A stretch of 64,000 bases of DNA from Streptomyces cupreus (GCF_014257025.1 NZ_JACMSF010000047.1:1-64000); one strand, 5' to 3'; shown: positions 1 through 9,628, counted from the first letter of the stretch. Made by a program: numbers and translations. The notes: generated by a model from the sequence alone, not told the origin.

Positions 1-249
1 CTGCGGTGCGTCTCGCGCAGTTCGTGCTCCGATGCCGGCACTGAGTCCCCCCTCAATCTCCAGCCAGTTGCTGCCCCGCTCATTCCGTGAACATGTGCGG
101 CGCGGAACCCGAGTATTGCCCTCACGGGCCTGAGCGGCCTGATCTGGCGTGAGGCTGGCGCGAACCTGTCCCTCAAGAGGGCCGGTGAGGCCGGGAGTTC
201 GATGCCTACGCCGTGGTCACGACGTCCACAGGCTTGAGCGCGGCTTCCT

Positions 250-1982
250 TCACCCGGCCCGGGCGGCCAGCAACTGGGCCCGGGTGTACATGGTCGTGCC
301 GTCCCCGGGAGTGTCGCGTAGCAGGTGGAACAGTCCCTGCGGTGGTGCGGGGTCACCGGGTTTGGCCGCGGGGGCGGAGATGTCGTCGAGGAGGACGTCG
401 ACGAGGCGTGCGAGCGTGTGGCAGCCGCTTCCGGAGTAGCCGAAGCCGATTCCCCAACCATCCCTCTCAGGCGCGAGCCACAGGGTGCTGTCCTGAGTGC
501 GCACCCAGCAGGTGTTGCTGCTGAGGATGACAGCGGCGAGCGGCGAGCGGGTGGGCAGGCGCTGCAGGGTGTACGTGAAGAGGTTGGCATTGGGGGTGCC
601 TGGGGCGCTATGCAGCACGGGGAGGGCGGCGACGGGGTCGTTCAAGAGGACGTCGGTGTCCGCGTCGCGGCCGTTGTCCAGCAGGACTTTCTCCAAGACG
701 GTAGGAGGCTGGCCGGGATCGGCGGGGACCAGGCGCTGGGCCCACTCGCGGGCGGTGGGGCAGGCCTGCGGGTACACGCTCGTCACGGCGCCGGTGTGCC
801 AGTCCTGACCACCGTCCCAGCGCTGAGCGAAGTCCGCGACCCGGTGCGCGAGGACATCACGGCGCTCGGTGATACTCAGCCAGCCCGCGCGACGGACCAT
901 CTCCGGCGGCTCCTGCGGGGCGGGCCGGGTGACCGCGGCCGGCCCCGCACCGAGGACAAGGTGGGCGCCATCCCCGCCGGCGGCCGCGTTCTTGCGCAGC
1001 TCGGCGATGTTGCGGGTAGCCGAGGCGTGGCCGCGGCGACGGACCTCCCTGGCGAGGTACCAGCACAGTTCGGCAGCCGGGGAGCCATCCGGCTCGTCGG
1101 CAGCAAGCTCGACGAGCGCCGTCACGGGGGTGACGATGTCGCGTGCGGGCACGACCGCCGGAGGAATACCCGGCCGCCAGGCGGCGATCGCATCGCGGTC
1201 GCGCACGGTGTGAAACCAGTACGGCGCCGGCTGCCCGAGCACCGCCGCCAGCTGCGCCCACGTCGTCTCGTACACCTTGCCAGCCCCGTCGACGTCGAAG
1301 GCAAGGAGCTGGGGCACATACGGCTGTGTCACCTGCGTGCTGGTCTGCGCCGCCACCACACACGCGTACCAGTCAGCAAGACGCTCGCCGTGCCGCCGGC
1401 GCAGGGCACGGATGACCGTCTGAGGGCTGGCATTGCCATCGATCAGCGAGTGCACCAGCCCGACTCCGCCCCGGCCGGTCTCCCACCGCAGCACCGCATA
1501 GCCATCGACGAACTCCGCCCGGTCGAAGTCGGCTTCCCCAACCCCAGCCGCCTGCTCAAGCCATGGCCCCCATGCGCCGTCATTGTCGCCATCCGCTGTG
1601 CTCCGCGTGAACCGCCCCACGTCCGCCCCTCCACAGGAATCTCGGCATGGCGCCCATCCGGGCAGGTCAACACCCGCAATCGCGCACCAACTCCACCTTG
1701 CCCTTCCACGCACGCCGGCACCCCACGCTCCACCAGAAACGAGACGACCAACCCCTGGGTGCCTGAGACCGGGCCGTTGGGGAGCAGCTTCACCGTGCGC
1801 GGCACGATCAAGGCCTCGGGCCGACGCTGGTAGCCGCACGCCTCGCACAGCCCGGCCGACCGCTCCTGCCCACAAGCCTCGCAGGCACCTCCTGCCGCAC
1901 CGCTTCGACGACGGCAGCAGCCTGGCGCTCGCCCCTCCGTCCGATCCCGGGGCCGCCTCCCGGCGAGCCTGCTCAGCGCCAC
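250..1982 (-). pseudogene. Frameshifted hypothetical protein with N-terminal Cys-pair motif
   Basis: The protein is not recognised. The N-terminal part, near 1883 downward, has two CxxCG-like pairs (CEACGQ and CEACGY) that could form a small zinc ribbon. It then reads well as far as about 1620. The remaining 440 or so residues, rich in Trp, Ala and Arg, continue to the stop at 250 in a different frame. The switch falls at a short G run on the coding strand (C run at 1615-1618), where one extra base would join the frames smoothly. The start is uncertain; a GTG at 1982 is used because the more upstream reading is low-complexity and overlaps the opposite-strand gene at 2087. This is either a pseudogene or a gene with one sequencing error. 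Confidence 0.5.
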
Positions 1983-2086
1983 GCCAGCCCCCGCCGCCAC
2001 ACGAAGTCTTCCGCCTCCGCACTGCAACTTCGTGATCTTCCAAAATGGCGCCCACACTGACATACCCGTGCTGCAAGCTGGAGACC

Positions 2087-2425
2087 ATGACATCCAGCAG
2101 CCAACCTGGTTGGTTCATCAGTCCGTTCGCGCCCGCCACCAGTGGCTGGCGCATCGCCATCGGCGATCCGGAAAACCGGGACGTCACCGTCGTCCCCGTG
2201 GTCGGGTGGCAACCCGTGCCGGAGGGTGCGAAGTGCTCGATCGAGGGCTCCTTCCTGGAACCCGTGGTGCTGTTCGACAACGTGAAGGAGCCGACCATCA
2301 CCACCGTGCTCGAGACCATCGCCGGGTGGTCCAAGGGCACGTACGTGCACCAGGTCCTCGCGCCCGGAGCCGAGGTACGGGGCGTGCCCGACGATTGGAC
2401 CCTGGTGGATCCATACGAAGGGTGA
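2087..2425 (+). CDS. Hypothetical protein, 112 aa
   Basis: A short soluble protein with no signal peptide or membrane segment, not assigned to a family. ATG at 2087 is chosen because GGAG lies just upstream (2080-2083); a longer reading from 2045 would add residues rich in Cys and Pro that do not look protein-like. Composition is balanced and includes several tryptophans and an acidic C-terminus (DWTLVDPYEG). It is divergent from the broken gene at 250-1982 and points toward the opposite-strand gene at 2483-2764. No function can be inferred. Confidence 0.55.
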   Translation: MTSSSQPGWFISPFAPATSGWRIAIGDPENRDVTVVPVVGWQPVPEGAKCSIEGSFLEPVVLFDNVKEPTITTVLETIAGWSKGTYVHQVLAPGAEVRGVPDDWTLVDPYEG

Positions 2426-2482
2426 GCACAGGACCTCGCAAGAGGCCTCCCCCGCGAAGTCCATGCTGCTCTGAGGCTCGGC

Positions 2483-2764
2483 TCACTTGCCCTCGCCCTC
2501 GCATACGTCGGGCTTTGCGACGCGAGGCTCGTCCATGTCGACATACCCACGCACATCGGCATCGGCAAGCGGCTGCTGCACATACAGATCGGTCGAGGTG
2601 CGTTCCCACGCTCTTCCGTGGCTGTCCACGAACGCCAAGGCGCGGAACTCCGCCCGACCCGGCGTATAGGCAACCGGGTCCTCCGGACGCCCCTTCCCCT
2701 GCCATGCAGTCAGGGTCATCTCCTTGGTGTCGAAGATGAGCTCAGTACGTGTTTCTGATCCCAT
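2483..2764 (-). CDS. Hypothetical protein, 93 aa
   Basis: A small, acidic, probably cytoplasmic protein that begins MGSETRTELIFDTKEMTLTA and ends in a charged tail (CEGEGK). It has no signal peptide, membrane helix or catalytic motif that I recognise. The alternating polar and hydrophobic residues at the start suggest beta strands. The ATG at 2764 lies about 70 bases from the likely start of the divergent gene at 2837, so the two may share a promoter region. Confidence 0.5.
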   Translation of the reverse strand: MGSETRTELIFDTKEMTLTAWQGKGRPEDPVAYTPGRAEFRALAFVDSHGRAWERTSTDLYVQQPLADADVRGYVDMDEPRVAKPDVCEGEGK

Positions 2765-2836
2765 GTGCGGAGGATTGAGGACGCCGCCAGGGCTTCAACA
2801 GCAGTCTGTGGTCGAGTAGGCGGGCCGGGAGAGCGA

Positions 2837-3439
2837 ATGCGGCGTAGACGCGAAGAGCAGCGAGTGAAGTTGCGGTCGGCAAGGCAGAGGCCACGGCGGG
2901 TGAGACCACGTGAACGGGCAGAGGAACAAGCGCCGCAGCGGTGGGGTCGGTTGGATCTGGTCAAGGCGGGCACGGTCATCACGATCGTCGTGAGTCTCTT
3001 AGGCCTGTTGTTGACGGGCATCGGGACGTTGTACGGCGCACTGGTGGCGCAGGACCAGCTTGAGCAATCGCAGGAAGACGCCGAAGCGAAGAGGCGTGCC
3101 CAGGCCGCGCGAGTTTCCTACTGGGCGGATAGACAGCAAGACGGCACATGGCGCGTGCACGTGATGAATAGGTCCCCCGATCCCATAGCCAACGTCGGCT
3201 TGGGCTTTGAGGCACACTTTGTGCCCGGCCTGCGTGAATCGGTGGCGTTCACGGTCAGGGTGCCGAGCGTGCCGCCTTGCTCGGACATGGTGGTTGAGCA
3301 AGAGGCACTGAGGTACATCGATCTGCCCCGTACCAATGATGAGCTCGTCTTCCCCCAACCCTTGCAAGGGGATCTGCCTGACTACCGAAAGCTCGACGCC
3401 AACCCCGGGGCAGTCAGAGTTGAACCGTTCCGGGTTTGA
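2837..3439 (+). CDS. Single-pass membrane protein, 3' end replaced by IS3 insertion
   Basis: A basic, Arg-rich cytoplasmic N-terminus is followed by one strong membrane helix (residues about 40-65, in the stretch VITIVVSLLGLLLTGIGTLY) and a soluble domain of about 130 residues. ATG at 2837 follows GGGAGAG with good spacing; an earlier GTG at 2765 has no ribosome-binding site. The last codons and the TGA at 3437-3439 lie inside the left inverted repeat of the IS3 element (from 3421), so the original C-terminus is lost and the final five or six residues are IS-encoded. Function unknown. Confidence 0.55.
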   Translation: MRRRREEQRVKLRSARQRPRRVRPRERAEEQAPQRWGRLDLVKAGTVITIVVSLLGLLLTGIGTLYGALVAQDQLEQSQEDAEAKRRAQAARVSYWADRQQDGTWRVHVMNRSPDPIANVGLGFEAHFVPGLRESVAFTVRVPSVPPCSDMVVEQEALRYIDLPRTNDELVFPQPLQGDLPDYRKLDANPGAVRVEPFRV

Positions 3440-3448
3440 TCGAGACTC
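3421..3448 (+). repeat. Left terminal inverted repeat of the IS3 element
   Basis: It starts TGAACCGTTCCGGGTT and matches the reverse complement of 4723-4750 except at a few positions. It contains the TGA that ends the gene at 2837. Confidence 0.85.
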
Positions 3449-4413
3449 TAGGTCGTGACTGTGACCTGGGGTTTCGTGGTTTCGCGGTAGTAGTTGGTCT
3501 CGCATTCGGCGGGTGGGACGTGCCCTATCTCACCGTGCAGTCGGCGGTGGCAGTACCAGTCGACCCACTCGGCGGTGGCCAGCTCGACCTCGGAGAGCGT
3601 CTTCCAGGGCCGGCTGGGCTTGATCAGCTCGGTCTTGAACAGGCCGATCGTGGACTCCATCAGGGCGTTGTCGTAGGCGTCGCCGACCGAGCCGATCGAC
3701 GCGGCGATCCCTGCACGGTTCAGGTGCTCGGCCAGCGCGAACGATGTGTACTGCGACCCGGCATCGGAATGATGTATCAACTCCCCTGACTGGTCGGGGC
3801 GTTGATCCCGGCCCCGCTGCCACAGCGCCATCTCCAGGGCGTCCAGGACGAGCCGGGTCTCCTTCGAAGTGGCCGCTGACCAGCCGACGATGCGGCGGGA
3901 GAAGGTGTCCACGACGAACGCGACGTAGACGACGCCGGCAAGGGTGGCGACGTGGGTGAAGTCGGCGACCCAGCAGCGGTTCGGAGCCAGGGCGACGAAG
4001 TTGCGGTCCACGAGGTCCGGGGCCCGTTCCGCGCTCACGTCGGGGATTGTGGTGATCACCCGCTTGCCGCGGACCGCGCCGGTGACGCCGAGTTCACGCA
4101 TGAGGCGTTCGACGGTGCACCGGGCCACCGCGACACCCTGACGGTTCAGGAGCCGCCGGTTCTTCCTGGCGCCATAGACACGGTAGTTGGCCTGGTACGC
4201 CTCCTGGATCAGGGTCTTGAGCTCGCGGTCGCGGACGGTGCGGGCAGCCGGCGTGGCCTGGCGTTTGTGGTGGGCGTAGTATGTGGAAGGGGCGATCTTG
4301 CAGTCGTGTGCGGTCAGCACGCGGCAGATCGGCTCGACTCCGCCGAAGCGGCCCTTGTGCTCGTCGATGAACGCTACGAGCGTGTGTGTGGCCGGTCGAG
4401 CTCGGCCGCGAAA
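3448..4413 (-). CDS. IS3-family transposase OrfB (catalytic subunit)
   Basis: The reading after the programmed -1 shift runs without a stop to 3448, about 320 residues. It contains the HTH_21 region, then the rve integrase core with the DDE triad: Asp in CWVADFTHV, Asp in HSDAGSQYT and Glu in NALMESTIG. The C-terminal IS3 signature follows (WVDWYCHRRLHGEIGHVPP). The start given is the approximate frameshift position, because OrfB is normally made only as part of OrfAB. All catalytic residues are present, so the enzyme is probably functional. Confidence 0.9.
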   Translation of the reverse strand, partial: FRGRARPATHTLVAFIDEHKGRFGGVEPICRVLTAHDCKIAPSTYYAHHKRQATPAARTVRDRELKTLIQEAYQANYRVYGARKNRRLLNRQGVAVARCTVERLMRELGVTGAVRGKRVITTIPDVSAERAPDLVDRNFVALAPNRCWVADFTHVATLAGVVYVAFVVDTFSRRIVGWSAATSKETRLVLDALEMALWQRGRDQRPDQSGELIHHSDAGSQYTSFALAEHLNRAGIAASIGSVGDAYDNALMESTIGLFKTELIKPSRPWKTLSEVELATAEWVDWYCHRRLHGEIGHVPPAECETNYYRETTKPQVTVTT

Positions 4414-4700
4414 AAACTTGCCGCAGCCTTCAGGATCTCGTTCGCCCGCTTCAGCTCGGCGTTCTCCTTCTTCAGCCGCTTCAGCTCGGCCGACTCCTCC
4501 GTAGTCGTCCCCGGCCGGGTCCCGGCGTCGATCTCGTCCTGACGGACCCACTTGCGCAGTGTCTCGGTCGTGCCGATGCCCAGCTTCGCGGCGACCGCTT
4601 TCATCGCGGCCCACTCGGTGTCGTACTCCGGCCGCACCTCGGCGACCATCCGCACCGCACGACGGCGCAGCACAAGCGGGTACTGGGAAGGACGTGCCAT
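4374..4700 (-). CDS. IS3-family transposase OrfA (DNA-binding subunit)
   Basis: A protein of 108 residues with an N-terminal helix-turn-helix (residues about 1-60, with the LRKWVRQDE recognition region) and a leucine-zipper coiled coil (about 65-95, ELKRLKKENAELKRANEIL). This is the standard architecture of IS3 OrfA, which binds the terminal repeats and supplies the N-terminus of the OrfAB fusion transposase. The 3' end overlaps orfB. The T6 run on the coding strand (4411-4416) is positioned for the -1 frameshift that makes OrfAB. Confidence 0.9.
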   Translation of the reverse strand: MARPSQYPLVLRRRAVRMVAEVRPEYDTEWAAMKAVAAKLGIGTTETLRKWVRQDEIDAGTRPGTTTEESAELKRLKKENAELKRANEILKAAASFFAAELDRPHTRS

Positions 4701-4722
4701 AACTCGATCCTCTCAAATGATC

Positions 4723-4750
4723 GAGTCCCTATCGAACCCGGAACGGTTCA
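4723..4750 (-). repeat. Right terminal inverted repeat of the IS3 element
   Basis: It ends ACCCGGAACGGTTCA and mirrors 3421-3448. Its last three bases, read on the minus strand, are the TGA that ends the broken gene at 4751-5145. Confidence 0.85.
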
Positions 4751-5145
4751 CATGGCGTGTCGAGTCAGTGCCTGCTGCCCAAACTCGTATCCCTGACTCT
4801 CAAACGATCGCACCAGGAATCTGTGGACCCACTCGTCGACGTTTTTGCGATCTGCGTTGGGTCTGACGTCCCACACCCGAAGATAACGATCGCCCCAGGG
4901 CATCTCGACGCCCCGATGTTCAACAAGCCGGTGCGTCAGGCGCCGGAAGTCCTCCCGATCCTGGGCGAACGTGGTGTAGCGCACATGGAGAGTGGGCATG
5001 CGCCCGCCCGTCGGCGGCTCCCGTTCAGGGTGGAACGCATCAGGGGGTCCGCCGCATCAGGAACGAGATCCACGTCGCAGGTGATCAGCCAGCTGCCATC
5101 GGCTGTGTGCACCGTCACCTCCAGATCTGGGGACTCTGGGCGCAC
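4751..5145 (-). pseudogene. Hypothetical protein, frameshifted and truncated by IS3
   Basis: The reading begins MRPESPDLEVTVHTADGSWL, runs to about 5045, then continues in a second frame (EREPPTGGRMPTLHVRYTT) to the IS boundary. Adding one C to the C5 run (5042-5046 as G5 on the plus strand) joins the frames exactly as DAADPPDAFHPERE. The 3' end is cut by the IS3 right end, which supplies the stop. The protein has no recognised domain. It points toward the gene at 2837, so the IS landed between, or within the ends of, two convergent genes. Confidence 0.6.
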
Positions 5146-5317
5146 CCGCGGACCACTCGGAGTTGCGCCTCTCGAGTGAGCTTATGGGGTGGTCTGGAGC
5201 GGACCTGCGATGGGTGTAGCTCTTCCGCAGGGACCGATTACGCGTGACGGGAACTACACAATTCCGAGTGGCGTCCTGGAGACCAGGTGATCTTGAAACG
5301 GTCGAAGGGTGTCGCAC

Positions 5318-5941
5318 ATGTCGGGAACAGCCGCTCGTTATCTTTACCTCGCCCGGCATGGCGAGGCGTCGGACGACGAGAGCGAGCTGTCCGCGCAGGG
5401 CCGCCGCCAGGCGGAACTGCTCGGCGAACGGCTTCGCCACGCGCCCCTGGCAACGATCCATCACGGTCCCCTCGCGCGCGCGGCGCAGACGGCTCAGCTG
5501 ATCCACGGCCGCCTCGACGATGTCCCCATCCAGCCGGCAGAGTTGGTCGGGGACTACCTCCCCTATCTCCCGGCCCGAGATGAGCTGCCGCCCGAGACAG
5601 CCGATGCCATGCTGGATCGCCTGGCCCAATTCCCTGAGGAGGAACGCGAGTCGGGACCCGGTCTCGCGCGGGCAGCCCTTGCGCGGTTCACCGGGCCGGT
5701 GAATGGTGATCAACCGCGCCACGAGCTTGTTGTCACCCACAACTTCCTGGTCGCCTGGTTGGTTCGCGATGCCCTCAACGCCCCGAACTGGCGTTGGATC
5801 GGACTCAACCACGCCAACGCCGCGTTGACGGTCATCCGCTATGCGCCCGGCCGTCCAGCCGCCCTGCTCGTTTACAACGACACGGGACATCTTCCTCCCG
5901 AACTTCGCTGGACGGGTTTCCCGCCCGAACTCCGCGTCTGA
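5318..5941 (+). CDS. Histidine phosphatase family protein
   Basis: A 207-residue member of the phosphoglycerate-mutase-like superfamily. The catalytic RHG motif is near the N-terminus (YLARHGEAS) and the second catalytic histidine is in VVTHNFLV, about residue 145. The conserved Arg in the GPLARAAQTA segment corresponds to the phosphate-binding arginine. ATG at 5318 is preferred over GTG at 5309 because AAGGG sits eight bases upstream. The substrate is unknown; these enzymes remove phosphate from small metabolites or proteins through a phosphohistidine. It ends eight bases before the ISKra4 fragment and appears complete. Confidence 0.85.
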   Translation: MSGTAARYLYLARHGEASDDESELSAQGRRQAELLGERLRHAPLATIHHGPLARAAQTAQLIHGRLDDVPIQPAELVGDYLPYLPARDELPPETADAMLDRLAQFPEEERESGPGLARAALARFTGPVNGDQPRHELVVTHNFLVAWLVRDALNAPNWRWIGLNHANAALTVIRYAPGRPAALLVYNDTGHLPPELRWTGFPPELRV

Positions 5942-5949
5942 AGTACTGA

Positions 5950-7089
5950 TCAGACGGCGCGGCCGTATCCGTCCTGAGCAGGACTTTCATGGACACGGTG
6001 ATGCTCGTGAGCTGTATGGAACCGCCAGTACGCCGGAAAGTCGCCATTGATGATGACGGCGCGGAGGACGAGGAGGGCCTCGGCGCCCGGGACGCTCCAT
6101 CTGCTGCCGGTAATGTCGAGTCGGTCGGCGATGAGGTGGCGGGCCCCGCCTTCGATGACGCCGCTGGCGATCGGCCATCCGGCAGCGAGAGCCCGGTCGT
6201 AGTGGACGAAATCGGCGTTGTTGCCGAGGTATTGACAGGCTTTGTCGGCAGCCGCCCGTTGATCACCTGCCAACTTACGCCGATCGGCCTCGGCGCGGAT
6301 CTCGTCGGCGGCCTGCTGGGCACATCCGCGAAGAACGCGGGCGGTCTTGACTGCGATCCAGTCCTCGGCCGCCGGGTCGGCGGGAGTGTGGAAGCAGCGG
6401 GACGCCGCCCAGAGCTTCTCGATCACGTGGACCAGGTCGAGGACGATGTGGATGTTTACGCCGCGGCGTCTGGCCTCGGCCTGGATCAGGTCGAGTTGGT
6501 GGCGGGCGCCGTCGACGAGGACCACCCAGCTCCTGCGGTGCTGCGGGTCGCGGGCCTGGGCCTGGTCGAAGGCGTCGGCGATGACGTGCTCGGGGGCGTG
6601 TTCGACCGATCCTGTCAGCCACTTGGCCTGCGCTTTCGGCCCGGGGCGCGGGATGCGGGCGGTGCTGCGGCCGCCGGGCGGGGCGATGATGTCGTGCGGG
6701 CGGCGCACGGCCGGGGTGGCGTCGTAGACGGCGGCCAGGGTTGCCATCCGTTTGCGCCCGGCCTTCTCCCCGGTGGCCAAGCGGGTACGGAAGGTCCGCT
6801 TCGCACGCTCGGCCGCCTTGCGGGTGGCTTCGCGCAGATGGCCTGGGCGCATGACGATGCCCTTGCCGTCCACGGACAGCACCAGCAGCACGTCTGCGCT
6901 CTGCGGCGCCGGAGTGCGGGCGGCGTAGAACGCGGCCACGTCCACCGCCGCTGCCTGTACGAGGTGTTCGACCTGGCGTTTGCCCACGACTTTCCCACAG
7001 CAGCGGGTGATCGCTTCCATCGCGGTGTCGTACGAGCCGCGCACCGCGGCGGCTGTCCTTGCAGTCAAGGCTGAGGCAGAGTAAGGCAC
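5950..7089 (-). pseudogene. ISKra4-type transposase, 5' truncated
   Basis: This 379-residue reading matches the catalytic two-thirds of ISKra4-family transposases. It has Asp in LSVDGKGIV, Asp in VVLVDGARHQ and Glu in SGVIEGGARHLIADRLD, a probable DDE set, preceded by the KRQVEHLVQAA segment. The N-terminal zinc-ribbon/HTH part, normally about 100 residues, is missing. The reading opens abruptly inside the tail of the beta-helix gene (7065-8911). I see no terminal repeats. It is likely inactive. Confidence 0.75.
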
Positions 7090-8911
7090 TTCTGTGTCCC
7101 CCGCGGGGTGAGGGGATAAGGCTGCCCCGCTTCGTCAACGGCGATGATCGCGCCGCTGGCCGGGAAGCAATCCTCGGCAACTGACCCGACGCCTTGGGCG
7201 CGGTTGTAGTAAACCCGCAGGGGGTTCGAGGCGTCTGCCATGTCGGTGTCGTAGGAGTTGTCGGCGAGTCTGATCTTAGTTCCGCAGTAGCTGATCTGGC
7301 CGTAGCCCCCGCCCCTGGGGGCGGCTTGAGGAATGAAGAAATCGTTGCCCTCGATGGTGAGTTCCTTTCCCCACGCATGAATCGCGCTGCAGTCTGCGCC
7401 TGGAGTGCCCGATTGCACGATCACGTGCCCCCATGCCGGAAAGACCGGGCTCTCTGATCCCGGCTCGGGGGGAGTGTCCAGTACGGTGCCCCTGATCGTG
7501 TTGTTGACAAGCGTCAGCACGGGCGTTGCGCTCTCGCAGCGGATCTTCGTGCCCTGGCCTTCGATGATGCTGTTTCGCACGGTGGTGGAGAAGACCGGGT
7601 CGGTCTGCCGGTACACCCTTCGCGCGATGGGGGACGGGTCGCTCGCCAGGTCTTGTAGGTAGCGAGCCCACACCGGTGATGTCAACTGCGTGCGGGCCCC
7701 CGCGGTCTTGCACCACAGAGCGAAACCGTTTTGGCTATCGAGCGTGGAGTTTTCCACAACGCCGCCGACGATCCCCATGTCCACGACGTCGCCACTCTTT
7801 TCGAGAGGATTTTGCAGGAAGGAGTTTCGCACCGTCACATTTGCCGAGGCCTCCCCATGGCCCATGGCGATCCCGCCGCCGAGGTTTCCGGTGACCCTGA
7901 CGCGGTCGAGCAGGATGTTCCCGGTCATTCCCACCTCATCGTTGCAGGCGAGGATCTGGTTGCCGTTCTCGTCGCGTTCGGCCCATTCGGCCCCCTTGGG
8001 CGTGCACTCGGGTTCGATGTCCACTCCCCGCGCGGGCGAGTGCATGGGGTAGCTGTCCGGGGCGATGCCGACCACGCCGGTATCGCGCAGCTCGCTGTCG
8101 GTGACCAGGACGTTGCGCCCCTGACCGATCGTCAGGGCTTGGCGGATGTTGTTGGAGCTGATGACGCGGCGGTTTTCCACATCTCTGCCGGAGCCCACCA
8201 TGATGCCATCGGTGGCCATGGAATGGATGTAAAGGCCTTTGAGCTTGACGCTTTGGCTGGCGTGATTGACGCTGCCCCCGATGTGGACGCCATGCTCGGA
8301 CCTCTCGGCGATCTTGTCCCCCTCCGGGACGCCCTGCTGCTTCATCTTCTCGACGTTGCCGTTGATCTCAAACCCGGACATCTCCAGGCCGTCGGCGTCC
8401 TGGAAGTAGAACGGGGTGGTTTGTTGCTTGTCTGTGTCCCAGAGGTTTGCGCCTTGGTACTTGCTGGTTGCCGTCTTTGTGAATTCCCCCTTGACGTCGA
8501 TCCTCGCACCGCGTCCGGTGATCTTCACGTTCTGGCACTTGTCGTAGAGGATGGTCCAGGTCCTGGGATCCTGGGATCCTGGGTGATGGTCGTGGTGTCG
8601 ATGACCCGGTCTACGTTGTACACGCCTCGCGGGTAGCGAAGCGTGGACCCTTGATTCTCCGTTTTGCACAACTCATCCGCCGCCAACTGCATGGCCCCGG
8701 TGTCGTCGTGGTCGTTATCCGCTGGATCAGCACCGAATTTGGTCACGTCGATCACCTTCGGAGCCTGGCCTGCGGCTTGGCTAGCCGCCGTCACCGGGTG
8801 GGCCCCCAGCAGCACAAGGCTCACCAAAGTCGCCACCGCCAGGGACCACCGCCACCGTGGTGTGCCCCCGCCGGACCGCGGCGACCTGATACCACCGGAT
8901 ACGCTTCGCAT
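7065..8911 (-). pseudogene. Secreted right-handed beta-helix protein, frameshifted
   Basis: The first segment (8911 to about 8580) encodes an Arg-rich Sec signal peptide (LAVATLVSLVLLGAHPVTAA) and the start of a pectate-lyase-like fold (VIDVTKFGADPADNDHDDTGAMQ). The rest, to 7065, is a beta-helix with repeated short strands (NVTVRNSFLQNP, STTVRNSIIEG, LTLVNNTIRG). The two parts are in different frames, separated by an 8-bp tandem duplication at 8562-8583. Removing one copy gives a continuous 612-residue protein (ITQDPRTWTILYDKCQ). Such proteins usually bind or cleave polysaccharide, but no catalytic residues can be assigned. The last few codons coincide with the start of the ISKra4 fragment, so the true C-terminus may be lost. 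Confidence 0.75.
8562..8583. repeat. 8-bp tandem microduplication causing a frameshift
   Basis: The unit CCTGGGAT occurs at 8562-8569 and 8570-8577, followed by a partial third copy (CCTGGG, 8578-8583). Deleting one unit restores the reading frame of the beta-helix gene, so this is probably a replication-slippage event. Confidence 0.85.
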
Positions 8912-9202
8912 CTGTGCTCCCTTGCCATTTCGTCACGGCCTGCAGGGGATGTGTCCCATGGGAGAACTTCAGGGGGCATCCCACGACCGAATCCTTTGGG
9001 GCGAAGATCCCGATGCGCATCCGCACGAGCCATTTGGACGATCCGGCTTCACCCGACCGTCCGAACCTGCCGACATGGGCGCCAGCCCCGAATTGCTGTC
9101 CGGGCTGGCCCAGTAGTGCTGTTGCGGGCGGCCCCTCGCATCCCACCCGTCGGCCGAATTTCCGTTCACGCGCCGCGCACCCCGGCCAAGGGCAGCCTCA
9201 GC
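8912..9202. other. Intergenic region, no supported gene
   Basis: This stretch separates the start of the beta-helix gene from the 3' end of the small secreted-protein gene. Reading frames here have no family signature or ribosome-binding site I trust. It should contain the promoter of the beta-helix gene. Confidence 0.4.
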
Positions 9203-9220
9203 GCGCGGGCGGGCCCGCGC
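9203..9220 (-). terminator. Possible hairpin terminator
   Basis: GCGCGGG (9203-9209) and CCCGCGC (9214-9220) form a strong seven-pair stem about 40 bases downstream of the stop of the secreted-protein gene at 9260. There is no T run, which is usual in GC-rich actinobacteria. Confidence 0.45.
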
Positions 9221-9259
9221 CCCCACACCGCAGGGGACGCGGGCCCGACAACCGCACGG

Positions 9260-9628
9260 TCACGGCACGCAGTGCGTCTGCGGATCGCCCCCGGCCGTCA
9301 CCGTCACGCACACCTTGCTCACCGCGACTGGCACCTGGACGACCTGCTGCGCGCTGCCGTTGGCGGAGACATCCGTGGTGGAGGCGGCCACCACGAACGG
9401 GTTCCCGACGGCGTCCTTGACCTCGACGGCGACCCCGACGTCCTCGGTCGCACCGCTGCACGTCACGCCAGCGACGATGCGCGTGCTGTTCGGCGTCGGA
9501 TTGGTCACCGTCGGCGCGGTGGGCGTGCACGACGCGGCCGCCGAGGCCGACTGCACGGTACCGAAGTAGAGCAACGGGGCCAGCGGAACCGACACGAGCG
9601 CGACGGTGGTCCACTTTCGCTTGGACAT
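9260..9628 (-). CDS. Small secreted protein, 122 aa
   Basis: A Sec signal peptide at residues 1-28 (MSKRKWTTVALVSVPLAPLL, cleavage near ASA-AAS) is followed by a Thr/Val-rich mature domain of about 95 residues. The domain has three cysteines and ends THCVP, compatible with an extracellular beta-sandwich. ATG at 9628 is chosen over TTG at 9634 because AAGGAG lies six bases upstream. No function is recognised; similar small secreted proteins are common in Streptomyces. Confidence 0.7.
   Translation of the reverse strand: MSKRKWTTVALVSVPLAPLLYFGTVQSASAAASCTPTAPTVTNPTPNSTRIVAGVTCSGATEDVGVAVEVKDAVGNPFVVAASTTDVSANGSAQQVVQVPVAVSKVCVTVTAGGDPQTHCVP

Larger units (their letters stand above)
3421..4750 (-). 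mobile_element. Complete IS3-family insertion sequence
   Basis: A 1330-bp element bounded by imperfect 28-bp terminal inverted repeats that begin TG and end CA, as is usual in the IS3 family. It carries overlapping orfA and orfB on the minus strand with a T6 slippery run between them. No 3- to 4-bp target duplication is visible: AGT precedes the left end and CAT follows the right end. The flanks may therefore have changed since insertion, or the element may have come here by recombination. The transposase frames are open throughout, so the element may still be active. Confidence 0.9.

Noticed and set aside
5057-5890. A 277-codon minus-strand frame opposite the histidine phosphatase.
   Set aside because: Antisense shadow; the plus strand has the RHG and second-His motifs and a ribosome-binding site.
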